Assembly (NCBI GenBank): GCA_029555205.1
Contig: JAKPTB010000031.1
Location: 1 to 55,437, forward strand
Length of the DNA: 55,437 nt
Direction: 5' to 3'
DNA from: Bacillota bacterium
GTDB lineage: Bacteria > Bacillota > Desulfotomaculia > Desulfotomaculales > Pelotomaculaceae
The position numbers were made by a program, and so were the translations under genes. The notes below the pieces were generated by a model that had not been told where the DNA came from, did not search any database, and saw only the letters and a program-made list of their open reading frames with translations. Numbering within the stretch: position 1 is the first letter of the stretch; the number at the start of each line of letters is the position of its first letter. Shown here one piece after another: positions 26,466 through 33,863 of this stretch.

Positions 26466-27638
26466 TTAATTCAGCTGTTTAACCCCGGCCCACAGGTATG
26501 CTTTTACGGACAATGGTTTTTCCGGCTCAATAATAAACTTCAGGTGGTGCAAACCCCGGGTCATTACCAGAGGATGACGGGGAAGCCGGGTTGGACTGTT
26601 TGGGTCATCCTCAAAAACCGGGGTGGGAAAAAAATGTTTCCGGGCGGTAAAAGAAAGCAAACCCTCGCCTTTACCGGCCGCACAAATACCTTCTGCGATC
26701 AACTGTTCTACCAGCTTCTTCCAGCGTTTTTCTTGATTTGGTTGTTTCTTTTGGTGAAAGTAGCACTCTACCCCTACCTTGGGCAATATATCTGCCGCTA
26801 CATCAATGTTCAGTATAAAATGATTAAATATATCGCCCCACACACCGGTTACATGCGCCAGAGTTTTGTAATCGCCTTTCCAACCGGTGGATTTTAAGAA
26901 AGAAATGATATCAGTCCCGTCTATATGTCTGGTACAGATTCTTACTGCTGTGGTATGCCGGGACAACATAGCCCCTGCATATAGGATGATGGCCGGTGGA
27001 GTCAGCTGACGATAAATTCTCCTGAATGTTTTCCTGGTTTCGCCCGGTAGCCTGTTTCCTCCAATAATCTCCAAGCCCCTGACCATGGCCCGGTAGGCGG
27101 CGCCGGGCGTGACCCTGGGGACGGGTCTCCTGGTCGCGTTATCCCCCAGCTGGTTTCCTGCCAATCTGGAATATGGCCTCAGCCCAAGGAAAACCCCCGG
27201 CACAGGATGATCATCACCGGCGGTTTCCCTGTCGAATTCCAGAATGATGTTTTCCAGACATTTACTCAACGCTGGATCATTCCCCAGATAGCCTTCAATC
27301 AGTGTTTTCAATTTTTCCCAGACGGAATTGACCCGGGCATGAACATTAAACAGATGATGCTCCAATATCCCTTTGATCAGGTCCCGGCACAGGTTGTATT
27401 GGGGCGTACCCATGGCAAGATCAACAGCAGGATCACCTTCACCAAGCCGGCACTCGAAGCCGAACAAAAAATCACCAAATCCCGGCGGCAGTTTTTTTCC
27501 CAGGGCGTTTAAGCGCGCCATCTCATCCGGGCTAAACAGATCCCGGGGCGCTCCGTCCAGGGCTAATGCCAGGTAATCGGCCATATTATCCATTATAACC
27601 AACGTCCTCTGCAGAACTATGAAAGCATTCAATAACAC
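26466..27638 (-). CDS. Unrecognised 390-residue protein between NHLP precursor and rSAM
   Basis: I do not recognise this family. It has no signal peptide, no clear membrane helix and no nucleotide or metal motif; its few cysteines are scattered. Noticeable segments are GVFLGLRPYSRLAGNQLGDN in the middle, ICTRHIDGTDIISFLKSTGW, and HVTGVWGDIFNHFILNIDVA towards the C-terminus. The region around VFEDDPNSPTRLPRHPLVMT and the tail are duplicated as a fragment at 28474-28678. It starts with GTG right behind the NHLP1 stop, or more probably with ATG at 27593. Strict position between precursor and maturase, on one promoter, argues for a role in peptide recognition or modification. Confidence 0.75.
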   Translation of the reverse strand: MLLNAFIVLQRTLVIMDNMADYLALALDGAPRDLFSPDEMARLNALGKKLPPGFGDFLFGFECRLGEGDPAVDLAMGTPQYNLCRDLIKGILEHHLFNVHARVNSVWEKLKTLIEGYLGNDPALSKCLENIILEFDRETAGDDHPVPGVFLGLRPYSRLAGNQLGDNATRRPVPRVTPGAAYRAMVRGLEIIGGNRLPGETRKTFRRIYRQLTPPAIILYAGAMLSRHTTAVRICTRHIDGTDIISFLKSTGWKGDYKTLAHVTGVWGDIFNHFILNIDVAADILPKVGVECYFHQKKQPNQEKRWKKLVEQLIAEGICAAGKGEGLLSFTARKHFFPTPVFEDDPNSPTRLPRHPLVMTRGLHHLKFIIEPEKPLSVKAYLWAGVKQLN

Positions 27639-27938
27639 CTATAATCCAGGGTCATTGAAGTCGTCACAATGCCCATAACAGCCGCCCGCAGCGCTAACTT
27701 CATCCAACTGTTCATCAGTTAACTCATCAGGATTGTCCGGCAGGACCAGGTATAAAACCCTGGCCGACTCTTCAACAACCTTTATTTCGACTTCTTCAGG
27801 AACCTGAACTCCAAACCGGGCAATGGCTTCATGGGGTTTTCCCAGCAAGGCTTTCTTAAAATCTGCGTCTTCCCGCGCTTTCTCGACGATTACTTTTTCA
27901 AATTCCTCACGTGACATAAATTTAGGGGTTTCACTCAT
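27639..27938 (-). CDS. NHLP-type RiPP precursor 1
   Basis: A 99-residue precursor with a nitrile-hydratase-alpha-like leader: EKVIVEKAREDADFKKALLG, KPHEAIARFGVQVPEEVEI and the late NPDELTDEQLDEVSAAGG. The GG site is at 85-86, which leaves the 13-residue core CYGHCDDFNDPGL with two cysteines, suitable for thioether chemistry by the radical SAM enzyme two genes downstream. The ATG is preceded by GGGAGG. An ECF-type promoter lies about 100 bases upstream. The leader is nearly identical to NHLP2 (28690-29013), while the core is unrelated. Confidence 0.92.
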   Translation of the reverse strand: MSETPKFMSREEFEKVIVEKAREDADFKKALLGKPHEAIARFGVQVPEEVEIKVVEESARVLYLVLPDNPDELTDEQLDEVSAAGGCYGHCDDFNDPGL

Positions 27939-28034
27939 TTTTACTTACCTCCCTTAAATTTGGGGACATGCCCGGAAAGGCGCTTGTCATTCTACAATAA
28001 TTTGACTCCTGTTGGTTTTCTTTTCATTCTTTAA

Positions 28035-28060
28035 TACGTTTTAACAATAAAAGTATTACA
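28035..28060 (-). promoter_or_regulatory. ECF-type promoter for NHLP1-hypothetical-rSAM unit
   Basis: On the minus strand TGTAAT (28060-28055), 16 bases, then CGTATTAAAG from 28038. It is the clearest match to the island consensus. The duplicated upstream region of NHLP2 diverges just at this point and has lost it. Confidence 0.7.
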
Positions 28061-28179
28061 TTCCTTCATTAATTTTTCTGAAGCGTTTCCAATTTACACC
28101 TTATGAATAACTCAGATACACGGCGCCTAAGTTATTTAAGCAAAAGGCTGTGGAAATAGGAACTTTCCTTTCAAAATAA

Positions 28180-28428
28180 AGCGAAAAAGATAACTTCCCC
28201 CTGGATTCTCTTACTCTGGCAATTAACCAGGGGGAGTTTGTGGTTATTACGGGGCCCAGCGGGGCAGGAAAGTCAACGCCGGCCAACTGTTTAAACGGAC
28301 TTATCACCAATTTTACCAGGGGTAAGTATAGCCGTAGCGTGAATGTACTGGGAAAGGACCCCGCCAAAGAAAAAGTTGGCGCCATGGCGAAAGATGTAGG
28401 TCCGGTATTCCAGGATTTGAAAGAGCTA
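28180..28428 (+). pseudogene. Fragment of ECF-transporter/CbiO-type ATPase
   Basis: On the plus strand an N-terminal ABC-ATPase piece reads LDSLTLAINQGEFVVITGPS then GAGKSTPANCLNGLITNFTR and VGAMAKDVGPVFQD. Walker A is intact except Pro instead of the usual Leu after KST. It breaks off behind the Q-loop, and nothing of the remaining gene is found. It is wedged between two copies of the precursor duplication, against the direction of the neighbours, and is not functional. Confidence 0.75.
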
Positions 28429-28473
28429 GCCCGGACATCTGAGGGGAGATACACATGTCATGGGATAAACAAT

Positions 28474-28678
28474 TTAATTCAGCGGTTTAACCCCGGCCCA
28501 CAGGTATACTTTTTACGGACAATGGTTTTTCCGGCTCAATAATAAACTTCAGGTGGTGCAAACCCCGGGTCATTACCAGAGAATGACGGGGAAACCGGGT
28601 TGGACTGTTCGGGTCATCCTCAAAAACCTGGGTGGAAAAAACTGTTTCCTGGCGATAAAAGAAAGCAAACCCTCTATG
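28474..28678 (-). pseudogene. Duplicated 3' fragment of the 390-residue gene
   Basis: Nearly the same DNA as 26466-26665: the protein reads VFEDDPNSPTRFPRHSLVMT, RGLHHLKFIIEPEKPLSVK, then shifts frame by one extra T before the original end. It follows directly behind NHLP2, as the complete gene follows NHLP1, so the precursor plus partner were duplicated as a block and the partner later lost its front. Confidence 0.88.
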
Positions 28679-28689
28679 ATAGCTTGCAC

Positions 28690-29013
28690 CTATTTTAGAA
28701 AGTCGGGACAAAATCCATCTATAAATTCATCTATTATCCTCTCCAAACAGAAGTGCGAGCCCGCAGCGCTAACCTCTTCCAACTGTTCATCAGTTAACTC
28801 GTCAGGATTGAGCGGCAGGACCAGGTATAAAACCCTGGCCGACTTTTCAACAACCTTTATTTCGATTTCTTCAGGAACCTGAACTCCAAACCGGGCAATG
28901 GCTTCATGGGGTTTTTCCAGCAAGGCTTTCTTAAAATCTGTGTCTTCCTGCGCTTTCTTGACGATTACTTTTTCAAATTCCTCACGTGACATAAATTTAG
29001 GGGTTTCACTCAT
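28690..29013 (-). CDS. NHLP-type RiPP precursor 2 (duplicated leader, new core)
   Basis: A 107-residue precursor whose first 85 residues differ from NHLP1 at only about nine positions. The leader ends DEQLEEVSAAG (84-85), and the sequence then changes completely to a 22-residue core with cysteines at 89 and 102, starting SHFCLERI. The double glycine of NHLP1 is reduced to a single G here, so cleavage may be different or lost. It has the same ribosome site as NHLP1 but no ECF-type promoter directly upstream; it could be read from the sigma-factor unit on its right. The downstream partner is only a fragment. It may be a live precursor served in trans or an early pseudogene. Confidence 0.8.
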   Translation of the reverse strand: MSETPKFMSREEFEKVIVKKAQEDTDFKKALLEKPHEAIARFGVQVPEEIEIKVVEKSARVLYLVLPLNPDELTDEQLEEVSAAGSHFCLERIIDEFIDGFCPDFLK

Positions 29014-29061
29014 TTTTACTTACCTCCCTTAAATTTGGGGACATGCCCGAAAAGGCGCTTG

Positions 29062-29142
29062 TCATTCTACTATAATTTGACTCCTGTTGGTTTTCCTTTC
29101 ATTCTTTTCCTCACGGGTTAAAGATTTCTGGTTTTCATTCAT
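29062..29142 (-). pseudogene. NHLP precursor stub, leader start only
   Basis: ATG at 29142 with GGGGGC upstream starts MNENQKSLTREEKNERKTNR, matching the NHLP3 start MSENQKPLTREELKKEIIKK in its first ten residues. It then runs into the upstream region shared by NHLP1/NHLP2 and stops after 26 residues. Remnant of a further precursor gene. Confidence 0.7.
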
Positions 29143-29145
29143 ACT

Positions 29146-29219
29146 TTTTGCCCCCTTTTGTTACCTTTGCCTTCACCCTGGCTATCCAACTGTTCGTCAG
29201 TTAACTCATCAGGATTCAC
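29146..29219 (-). pseudogene. NHLP precursor stub, leader end, abutting sigma gene
   Basis: The frame reads VNPDELTDEQLD, the conserved end of an NHLP leader, then SQGEGKGNKRGQKV and a stop. It starts inside the last codons of the sigma gene, so an NHLP gene was joined here to the sigma gene's 3' end by recombination. No GG site or core remains. Confidence 0.75.
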
Positions 29220-29785
29220 AGGCATTGCTTATCAGTCAGGATCTTTCTAAGACGTTTCAGTGCCCGGAACAGAATAACCGCCACATTATTGTCAGCTAAT
29301 CCCATCATCTGCGCAATCCGGCGGTTGGTCAGGTTCCACCAGAATTTTAAGGCAATTATGTTCTGTTCCTGGATGCTTAAACATTTTAGTGCATCAAGCA
29401 ACTTCTCTTTGCTTTCATTCTGGAGCACTTTTTCTTCCAAATCCGGTTCATGCGCTTCCGTCATTTCTTCTATGGTTGCTCTAAACTCGAAAACACAACG
29501 TTTTTGAGCCCGCAGATGATCTCTTACCGTATTGACAGCAATAGTAAACAACCAGATGGAAAACTCTCCTTTTTGTGAGGAGTATATTTCCAGCTTTGAA
29601 AGTGCCTTTTCAAATACCTGGCTTACCAGGTCTTCCACAGAATTGGAATTTACGCGAAGGCGTATATAATTGTAAATCCTGGGGTAGTAGTGATCATAAA
29701 TTGCCGCAAAATACTGTGTATCCGATAAAGCCTGCATAACCAGTTTTTGTTCATTCTCAAGCCTGCTTATGCTTTTTCTTTGCAT
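29216..29785 (-). CDS. ECF-type RNA polymerase sigma factor
   Basis: A 189-residue sigma-70 family protein of ECF size. Region 2 covers FAAIYDHYYPRIYNYIRLRV, SVEDLVSQVFEKAL and the helix IWLFTIAVNTVRDHLRAQKR. Region 4 covers LSIQEQNIIALKFWWNLTNR, RRIAQMMGLADNNVAVILFR and ALKRLRKIL. The start at 29785 is chosen for AAAGGA nine bases upstream; the frame is open further but reaches into the AraC gene. No anti-sigma gene adjoins it. Its position in the middle of the island, together with eight ECF-like promoter sites within 24 kb, makes it the likely driver of the island. Its last codons border a precursor stub, so the very C-terminus may be altered. Confidence 0.88.
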   Translation of the reverse strand: MQRKSISRLENEQKLVMQALSDTQYFAAIYDHYYPRIYNYIRLRVNSNSVEDLVSQVFEKALSKLEIYSSQKGEFSIWLFTIAVNTVRDHLRAQKRCVFEFRATIEEMTEAHEPDLEEKVLQNESKEKLLDALKCLSIQEQNIIALKFWWNLTNRRIAQMMGLADNNVAVILFRALKRLRKILTDKQCL

Positions 29786-29837
29786 TAGAATTTTCCTTTC
29801 ATTCTTAATCATCTTTCGATCATCTTGATGCTCCCGT

Positions 29838-30824
29838 CTATGGTGATCTCGCACAAAATTTCCGGACGGGGTGCCATGGTAATTCTTCCCCGGCTTGTGC
29901 ATTGAGGGTTTTAAGTCGCGATAAGTTTTCAAATATTTTTTCACGGAAGGAAGATAAGGGTAATTCCTTATACTTCAACTGAGAAACCAGGGGTTCCCCA
30001 TTCAACCTGTGTTTTTTTCGAAAGTCTGATGGGTTGCAATTAAAATTGCGCTTAAAATGCTTGACTAGATATTTTACATCGGAAAAACCGCACTCGGCAG
30101 CAATTTTATTAACAAGTTTATCGGTGCCGAGAAGCAGCCTTGCCGCTTTCATACATTTACCGCAAAATAAAAGCTCCTGATAGGTAAGTCCGAATTTATC
30201 CTTGATGTCCTGAGATAAATGCCGCATAGAAATTCCCATTGTTTTTGCCAACTCTGTGAGGCTCTGGTTTTTCCACTGTGTATTCATGGTATACTCATAA
30301 ATACGCTTGTATCTTTGCACCCGTTTTTCATTAAAAGCGTTAATACCTGGACCGTAACGCAGATAATCAAAGTTATCCGCCATCTCTACCAATGTTTCGT
30401 CAAGACAACCAATGATGTCGATCTTACGGAATTTTTCGATGATCCAGTATACCAGGCGAAAAACATCTTCTTTTAATATATTGTATTTTTCCGGCGCCTG
30501 ATTTTCATGGTATGGCGAACAACAGTGGATGAAAGTATATTGAAGAGCAGGAATGGTGGCACAAAACTCCCCATCCACCTGAACCATCAGCAGCTTATTA
30601 TCCCCGCTACTTTTTTGGATACGGTGGATTTCATTTATATTGACCACCGCAATATCATTCTCTTTCAGCAGGTGGCTTTCGCCGCCTATACCGATAATCG
30701 CCTGGCCCTCTAAGACCACAATGATTTCAAGCGCATCGTGCCAGTGGTAGGGGTAGCTCTCAACATCCCGAATATGCGCTTTTACCGGCAGATCAGCCGC
30801 AAATTCTATTATTTCCGGACGCAT
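29838..30824 (-). CDS. AraC-family regulator 1 with cupin sensor domain
   Basis: A 328-residue AraC-type regulator. The N-terminal cupin part has the metal-binding-like YPYHWHDALEIIVVLEGQA and ENDIAVVNINEIHRI (about residues 22-75). The C-terminal pair of helix-turn-helix motifs reads SLTELAKTMGISMRHLSQDI and NKIAAECGFSDVKYLVKHFKRNFNCNP (about 190-280). About 40 extra residues follow the DNA-binding domain. The ATG is preceded by AGAGGAAGAGGT. It is upstream of, and on the same strand as, the sigma gene with 52 bases between, so it may be cotranscribed. A second, clearly related regulator stands directly upstream. Ligand unknown; a peptide product or precursor metabolite is possible. Confidence 0.9.
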   Translation of the reverse strand: MRPEIIEFAADLPVKAHIRDVESYPYHWHDALEIIVVLEGQAIIGIGGESHLLKENDIAVVNINEIHRIQKSSGDNKLLMVQVDGEFCATIPALQYTFIHCCSPYHENQAPEKYNILKEDVFRLVYWIIEKFRKIDIIGCLDETLVEMADNFDYLRYGPGINAFNEKRVQRYKRIYEYTMNTQWKNQSLTELAKTMGISMRHLSQDIKDKFGLTYQELLFCGKCMKAARLLLGTDKLVNKIAAECGFSDVKYLVKHFKRNFNCNPSDFRKKHRLNGEPLVSQLKYKELPLSSFREKIFENLSRLKTLNAQAGEELPWHPVRKFCARSP

Positions 30825-30944
30825 CGCATGTACCTCTTCCTCTTACTAGCGCTTATTTTATTTCATTTTAAAAAAACGCAACATGACGATTTCCTTGTTT
30901 TAGAAAAATTTTTATAAAAATTTTCAAAAAAGTTCTTAAACAAT

Positions 30945-30970
30945 AGAAAAACCTGCAAAAAAGCAGGTTA
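30945..30970 (-). terminator. Terminator after AraC regulator 2
   Basis: On the minus strand AACCTGC, six T, GCAGGTT followed by TTTCT. It lies about 75 bases behind the stop of the gene at 31044 and separates it from AraC regulator 1. Confidence 0.75.
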
Positions 30971-31043
30971 AAAAGGAGGAAACCTATTTACTTAGATTAC
31001 TTTTTTTGGTATTCAGGGAATATTTCTTTTTTCTTTCAAGATT

Positions 31044-31949
31044 TTATTTCTGAATTAATGCCCTGGAAAGTGGGCAATAACGGTATTCCACCTGGGCTGT
31101 AAGGGTTTGCGGATCTGCCTGATGTATTTTGCGAAATTCCGAAGGTATGCAGTGAAAAAAATGCCTGAAATATTTTACGAAATATTTTGCATCGGAAAAT
31201 CCACACTCAAGGGAAATGTCAATAATCCGTTTGTTGGTGCTTAAGAGCAGCTTTGAGGCAGTTACACATTTACTGTAATATAATAATTCCTGGAATGTTA
31301 ACCCAAATCTATCCTTGATATCTGAGCTTAAATGCTTCAAGCTGACACCGGCCTCAGCGGCTATTTCTTTCAGCCTCAACTGGACATCAAGCTCGCTGGT
31401 GGCATGTATAGCTATTTGCTTGAGCCTTTTTACGAGTTTTTCACTAAAGGGCTTGGTTCCATAACCCCAGCGCAGAAAATCAAAATTGTACGAGATATAG
31501 GAAAGCATGGCTGCCAACAGGTTCTCAATATTCTTTTTAAGCTCTCTTTCAGGTTTTTCAATTATTACCCGCAGCAACCGGGCAATGTATTCCTTTACTG
31601 ATCTATACTTTTCCGGCGTCTGCTTTTCATGGTAAGGGGAGCAGCAGTAAAAGAACAGATAGTTACTATCAGGCAGAACGCTCCGGCAGAAGGACTCCTC
31701 AATCTGGATGAACAGGATCTCATTATCCTCCCGGGTTTTGGTAATACGGTGAGGCTCGTTTATGTTTATGATTGCAATATCATTTTCGCCCAGCAGAAGG
31801 TTTTCATCGCCAATACCGATATTCACTGAACCTTTTAATACCTGCAAGATTTCCAGGGTATTATGCCAGTGATAGGGATATTGACAGCCACCCCTGACAT
31901 ATGCCTTGACTGGTATTTCATTTGTAAAATCAATTATTTCGGGACGCAT
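31044..31949 (-). CDS. AraC-family regulator 2, paralogue of regulator 1
   Basis: A 301-residue protein with the same organisation as regulator 1. Both begin MRPEII; the cupin part has YPYHWHNTLEILQVLKGSV and ENDIAIININEPHRI, and both share the motif HCCSPYHE/YCCSPYHE near residue 110. The DNA-binding part reads LRLKEIAAEAGVSLKHLSSD and IIDISLECGFSDAKYFVKYF. The start at 31949 is chosen to match regulator 1; the frame is open to 31982. It has its own terminator, so the two regulators are separate transcripts. Two copies next to one sigma factor suggest two related signals, which is inference. Confidence 0.9.
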   Translation of the reverse strand: MRPEIIDFTNEIPVKAYVRGGCQYPYHWHNTLEILQVLKGSVNIGIGDENLLLGENDIAIININEPHRITKTREDNEILFIQIEESFCRSVLPDSNYLFFYCCSPYHEKQTPEKYRSVKEYIARLLRVIIEKPERELKKNIENLLAAMLSYISYNFDFLRWGYGTKPFSEKLVKRLKQIAIHATSELDVQLRLKEIAAEAGVSLKHLSSDIKDRFGLTFQELLYYSKCVTASKLLLSTNKRIIDISLECGFSDAKYFVKYFRHFFHCIPSEFRKIHQADPQTLTAQVEYRYCPLSRALIQK

Positions 31950-32067
31950 ATCCAGCACCACAACCATAAGCATTTCAAACATTCACAATTTTAATTTTAT
32001 CATCATAAAACCACCAAATAAAGACAATATTTCAACATAATGACCAACGATAAGTGCGGGATTTATA

Positions 32068-32184
32068 ATGAAGAGCCACTTTAAGAAAGAAAAAAAATAT
32101 CGTGTAGTCAAAACGTATCTATCAGTATATTTACATCTCAATGGAAAACGTAAAAAATTTAATCCTAAGCTAGATACAAAATAA
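32068..32184 (+). CDS. Possible 38-residue basic peptide or gene remnant
   Basis: The frame reads MKSHFKKEKKYRVVKTYLSV, then YLHLNGKRKKFNPKLDTK and stops within the left arm of a palindrome. It is very basic and reads like coding sequence (beta-strand pattern RVVKTYLSVYLHLNGKRK), but there is no good ribosome site. It is probably the tail or start of a lost gene, perhaps of a mobile element. I cannot name a family. Confidence 0.3.
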   Translation: MKSHFKKEKKYRVVKTYLSVYLHLNGKRKKFNPKLDTK

Positions 32185-32228
32185 GGGATTCTAAGCACCA
32201 ATAGTTAGAATCCCTTGTTTTGTATCTG
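32171..32228. terminator. Long inverted repeat, bidirectional terminator-like
   Basis: AGATACAAAAtAAGGGATTC + TAA at 32171-32194 pairs with its complement at 32205-32228, giving about 23 base pairs with one mismatch and a 10-base loop. T-rich tails occur on both strands. It follows NHLP3 by about 90 bases and can terminate it; the length is unusual and also fits an insertion-element end. Confidence 0.65.
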
Positions 32229-32316
32229 CATTAATATACATTGTATTAGTATTCCAATTTGAACATATTTTACCAGGCACAGTCTACTAAACCTTTCTTT
32301 CTAGTCACAATTTTTA

Positions 32317-32616
32317 CTACATATTTTTACTACTACAGATAGCAAAATCACCACAAGGGTCACCGCCTCCAGCCACGGCATCCAATTGTTCATCTGTTAA
32401 CTCGTCAGGATTGACCGGCAGTACCAGATATACAACCTTAGCTGACTCTTCGACAACTCTAACTTCGACTTCTCCGGGTACTTGAACGCCAAATTGAGCA
32501 ATGGCTTCATGCGGCTTTTCCATCAGGGATTTCTTGAAGTTCTTGTCTGATTGCGCTTTTTTGATAATTTCCTTTTTTAGTTCCTCGCGGGTCAATGGTT
32601 TTTGGTTTTCACTCAT
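32317..32616 (-). CDS. NHLP-type RiPP precursor 3
   Basis: A 99-residue precursor alone on its transcript. The leader has KPHEAIAQFGVQVPGEVEVR, VVYLVLPVNPDELTDEQLDA and ends VAGG (81-84). The core after the GG is GDPCGDFAICSSKNM, with Cys 88 and 94 and two serines, so both thioether and azoline chemistry are possible. A GGGGGGC ribosome site stands before the ATG and an ECF-type promoter about 65 bases further upstream. Modification enzymes would act in trans from the other units. The leader is more distant from NHLP1 and NHLP2 than they are from each other, but resembles the stub at 29142. Confidence 0.92.
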   Translation of the reverse strand: MSENQKPLTREELKKEIIKKAQSDKNFKKSLMEKPHEAIAQFGVQVPGEVEVRVVEESAKVVYLVLPVNPDELTDEQLDAVAGGGDPCGDFAICSSKNM

Positions 32617-32676
32617 CTTTGTTTTGCCCCCCTTTTTTATACTTGGTCCTCTGTTTTGTTAATACGTTTTTGTTAA

Positions 32677-32703
32677 TACGTTGTGATTGAGTTTTCATTA
32701 CGA
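32677..32703 (-). promoter_or_regulatory. ECF-type promoter for NHLP3
   Basis: On the minus strand CGTAAT (32703-32698), 16 bases, then CGTATTAAC from 32680. A second CGTATTAAC follows immediately (from 32666) without its own -35. Confidence 0.6.
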
Positions 32704-32782
32704 GTTTTCCGTAATTTTTCGGATGAGCTTGCAGATCAACCGGGCACAAAGCCCATGCCAATAACTGTGACACAATGTTGAA

Positions 32783-33658
32783 CTAAAACTGTTTTTTCGC
32801 CTGGTAAAACTCCACCAAAAGGATGGCATTGGGCTTTAATCGTTTCTCATAGAAGCGGCGTAAATTAGGATTTGAGCGGTCGGGATGATAATTTACCGAA
32901 CAGCAGCCGTAAAGTATTCCCAACCCCAACTGGTTTCTAATAGCTTGAGCCAGTAGTGGTATGGCCCGCCCCGTCCTCTGCAGTTCCTCCCTGATATAAA
33001 ATATTCCATAACACAGGGTATCTTCAGCCACCCGGGCGGTAATCAGCCAGCCCACTATCTCGCCATCACAACAGAACCAGAAGCTGGTGTAAGGGTAAGG
33101 CCGCCCACCCTGGAAAGGTGAAAATCTCCGGGGATACCATTTGTCCTCACCTATTTTGATTTCTTCTAAAATTTTAGGCTCCGGCCCATCCCAGGGGATG
33201 GCCCTGTCATTGCCACGGAAACCAACCCGGTTAACCCACAAAAATGATTCATTAAACTTAAATTTGCCTATTTCATGGGACTTAACCGGCTTATCCCAAC
33301 CACATTTTTGCAAGATTCTGCACAGGGCTGAGTTTTCCCTCCGGCCAACGGGAAAGCTGATGGAAACCCTCCGGCATCCCTTTTCCCTAAGATGTTCCCC
33401 GGCAGCCAGGAGCAGTCCGCTCCCAAGTCCGTTGTTACGGAAGCCTTCTCCCACAAACAATGAATCGATGACACCTGTCTGTGTTTCTGGTTTAACACTG
33501 GCAATTACCAGGCCCGCCGGCTCCAACAGCCGTGAAGCAGCCAGCACCACTACCCGCTGATCCAGGCATTTTTCAGGCAAACTATCCCGCTGCCCGGGAA
33601 AGGCAAAACGTTCATACCATCCCGCCAACGAAGGATCCAGTGATTGGATGCTAAACAT
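32783..33658 (-). CDS. GNAT-family acetyltransferase, two-domain
   Basis: A 291-residue protein with a clear GNAT domain at about 30-125: VIDSLFVGEGFRNNGLGSGL carries the acetyl-CoA loop (R/Q-x-x-G-x-G/A type). The second half (about 165-285) has another GNAT-like fold pattern, TSFWFCCDGEIVGWLITARV and EELQRTGRAIPLLAQAI, but its pyrophosphate loop is poor, so probably only one site is active. In the island, N- or side-chain acetylation of a peptide, or self-protection, is plausible; there is no direct evidence. An ECF-like promoter with 17-base spacing lies 60 bases upstream. The ATG has no strong ribosome site (GGGGACAAATC). Confidence 0.8.
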   Translation of the reverse strand: MFSIQSLDPSLAGWYERFAFPGQRDSLPEKCLDQRVVVLAASRLLEPAGLVIASVKPETQTGVIDSLFVGEGFRNNGLGSGLLLAAGEHLREKGCRRVSISFPVGRRENSALCRILQKCGWDKPVKSHEIGKFKFNESFLWVNRVGFRGNDRAIPWDGPEPKILEEIKIGEDKWYPRRFSPFQGGRPYPYTSFWFCCDGEIVGWLITARVAEDTLCYGIFYIREELQRTGRAIPLLAQAIRNQLGLGILYGCCSVNYHPDRSNPNLRRFYEKRLKPNAILLVEFYQAKKQF

Positions 33659-33720
33659 TGATTTGTCCCCTCTAACAAATATATATCTCTCATTGTTATC
33701 TGGTTTACATTGGGTAGTAA

Positions 33721-33746
33721 TACGTTGTGGATCGGGTTTTTATTGC
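33721..33746 (-). promoter_or_regulatory. ECF-like promoter for GNAT gene
   Basis: On the minus strand GCAAT (33746-33742), 17 bases, then CGTATTAC from 33724. The spacer (AAAAACCCGATCCACAA) closely resembles that of the NHLP3 promoter. Spacing and -35 are weaker than in the other sites. Confidence 0.45.
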
Positions 33747-33863
33747 TTTGGCCTATTGCATGTTAATTACAATACAATAAATCCAAGCAGGGACAGCAAG
33801 AAAAAAATACCCGCTATGCTCATTGGCAAAAATTAAAATCTTCCATGTTTGCCTCAGTGCTTG

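Larger units (their letters stand above)
31950..32316. other. Intergenic region with mini-frame and long palindrome
   Basis: About 370 bases, AT-rich. It contains a 38-codon plus-strand frame (32068-32184) that ends in a long perfect palindrome (32171-32228). Nothing else is supported. Confidence 0.55.

Noticed and set aside
32661-32669. Second CGTATTAAC element as separate promoter of NHLP3
   Set aside because: No TGTAAT-like element lies 15-17 bases upstream of it, so it was not counted as its own site.
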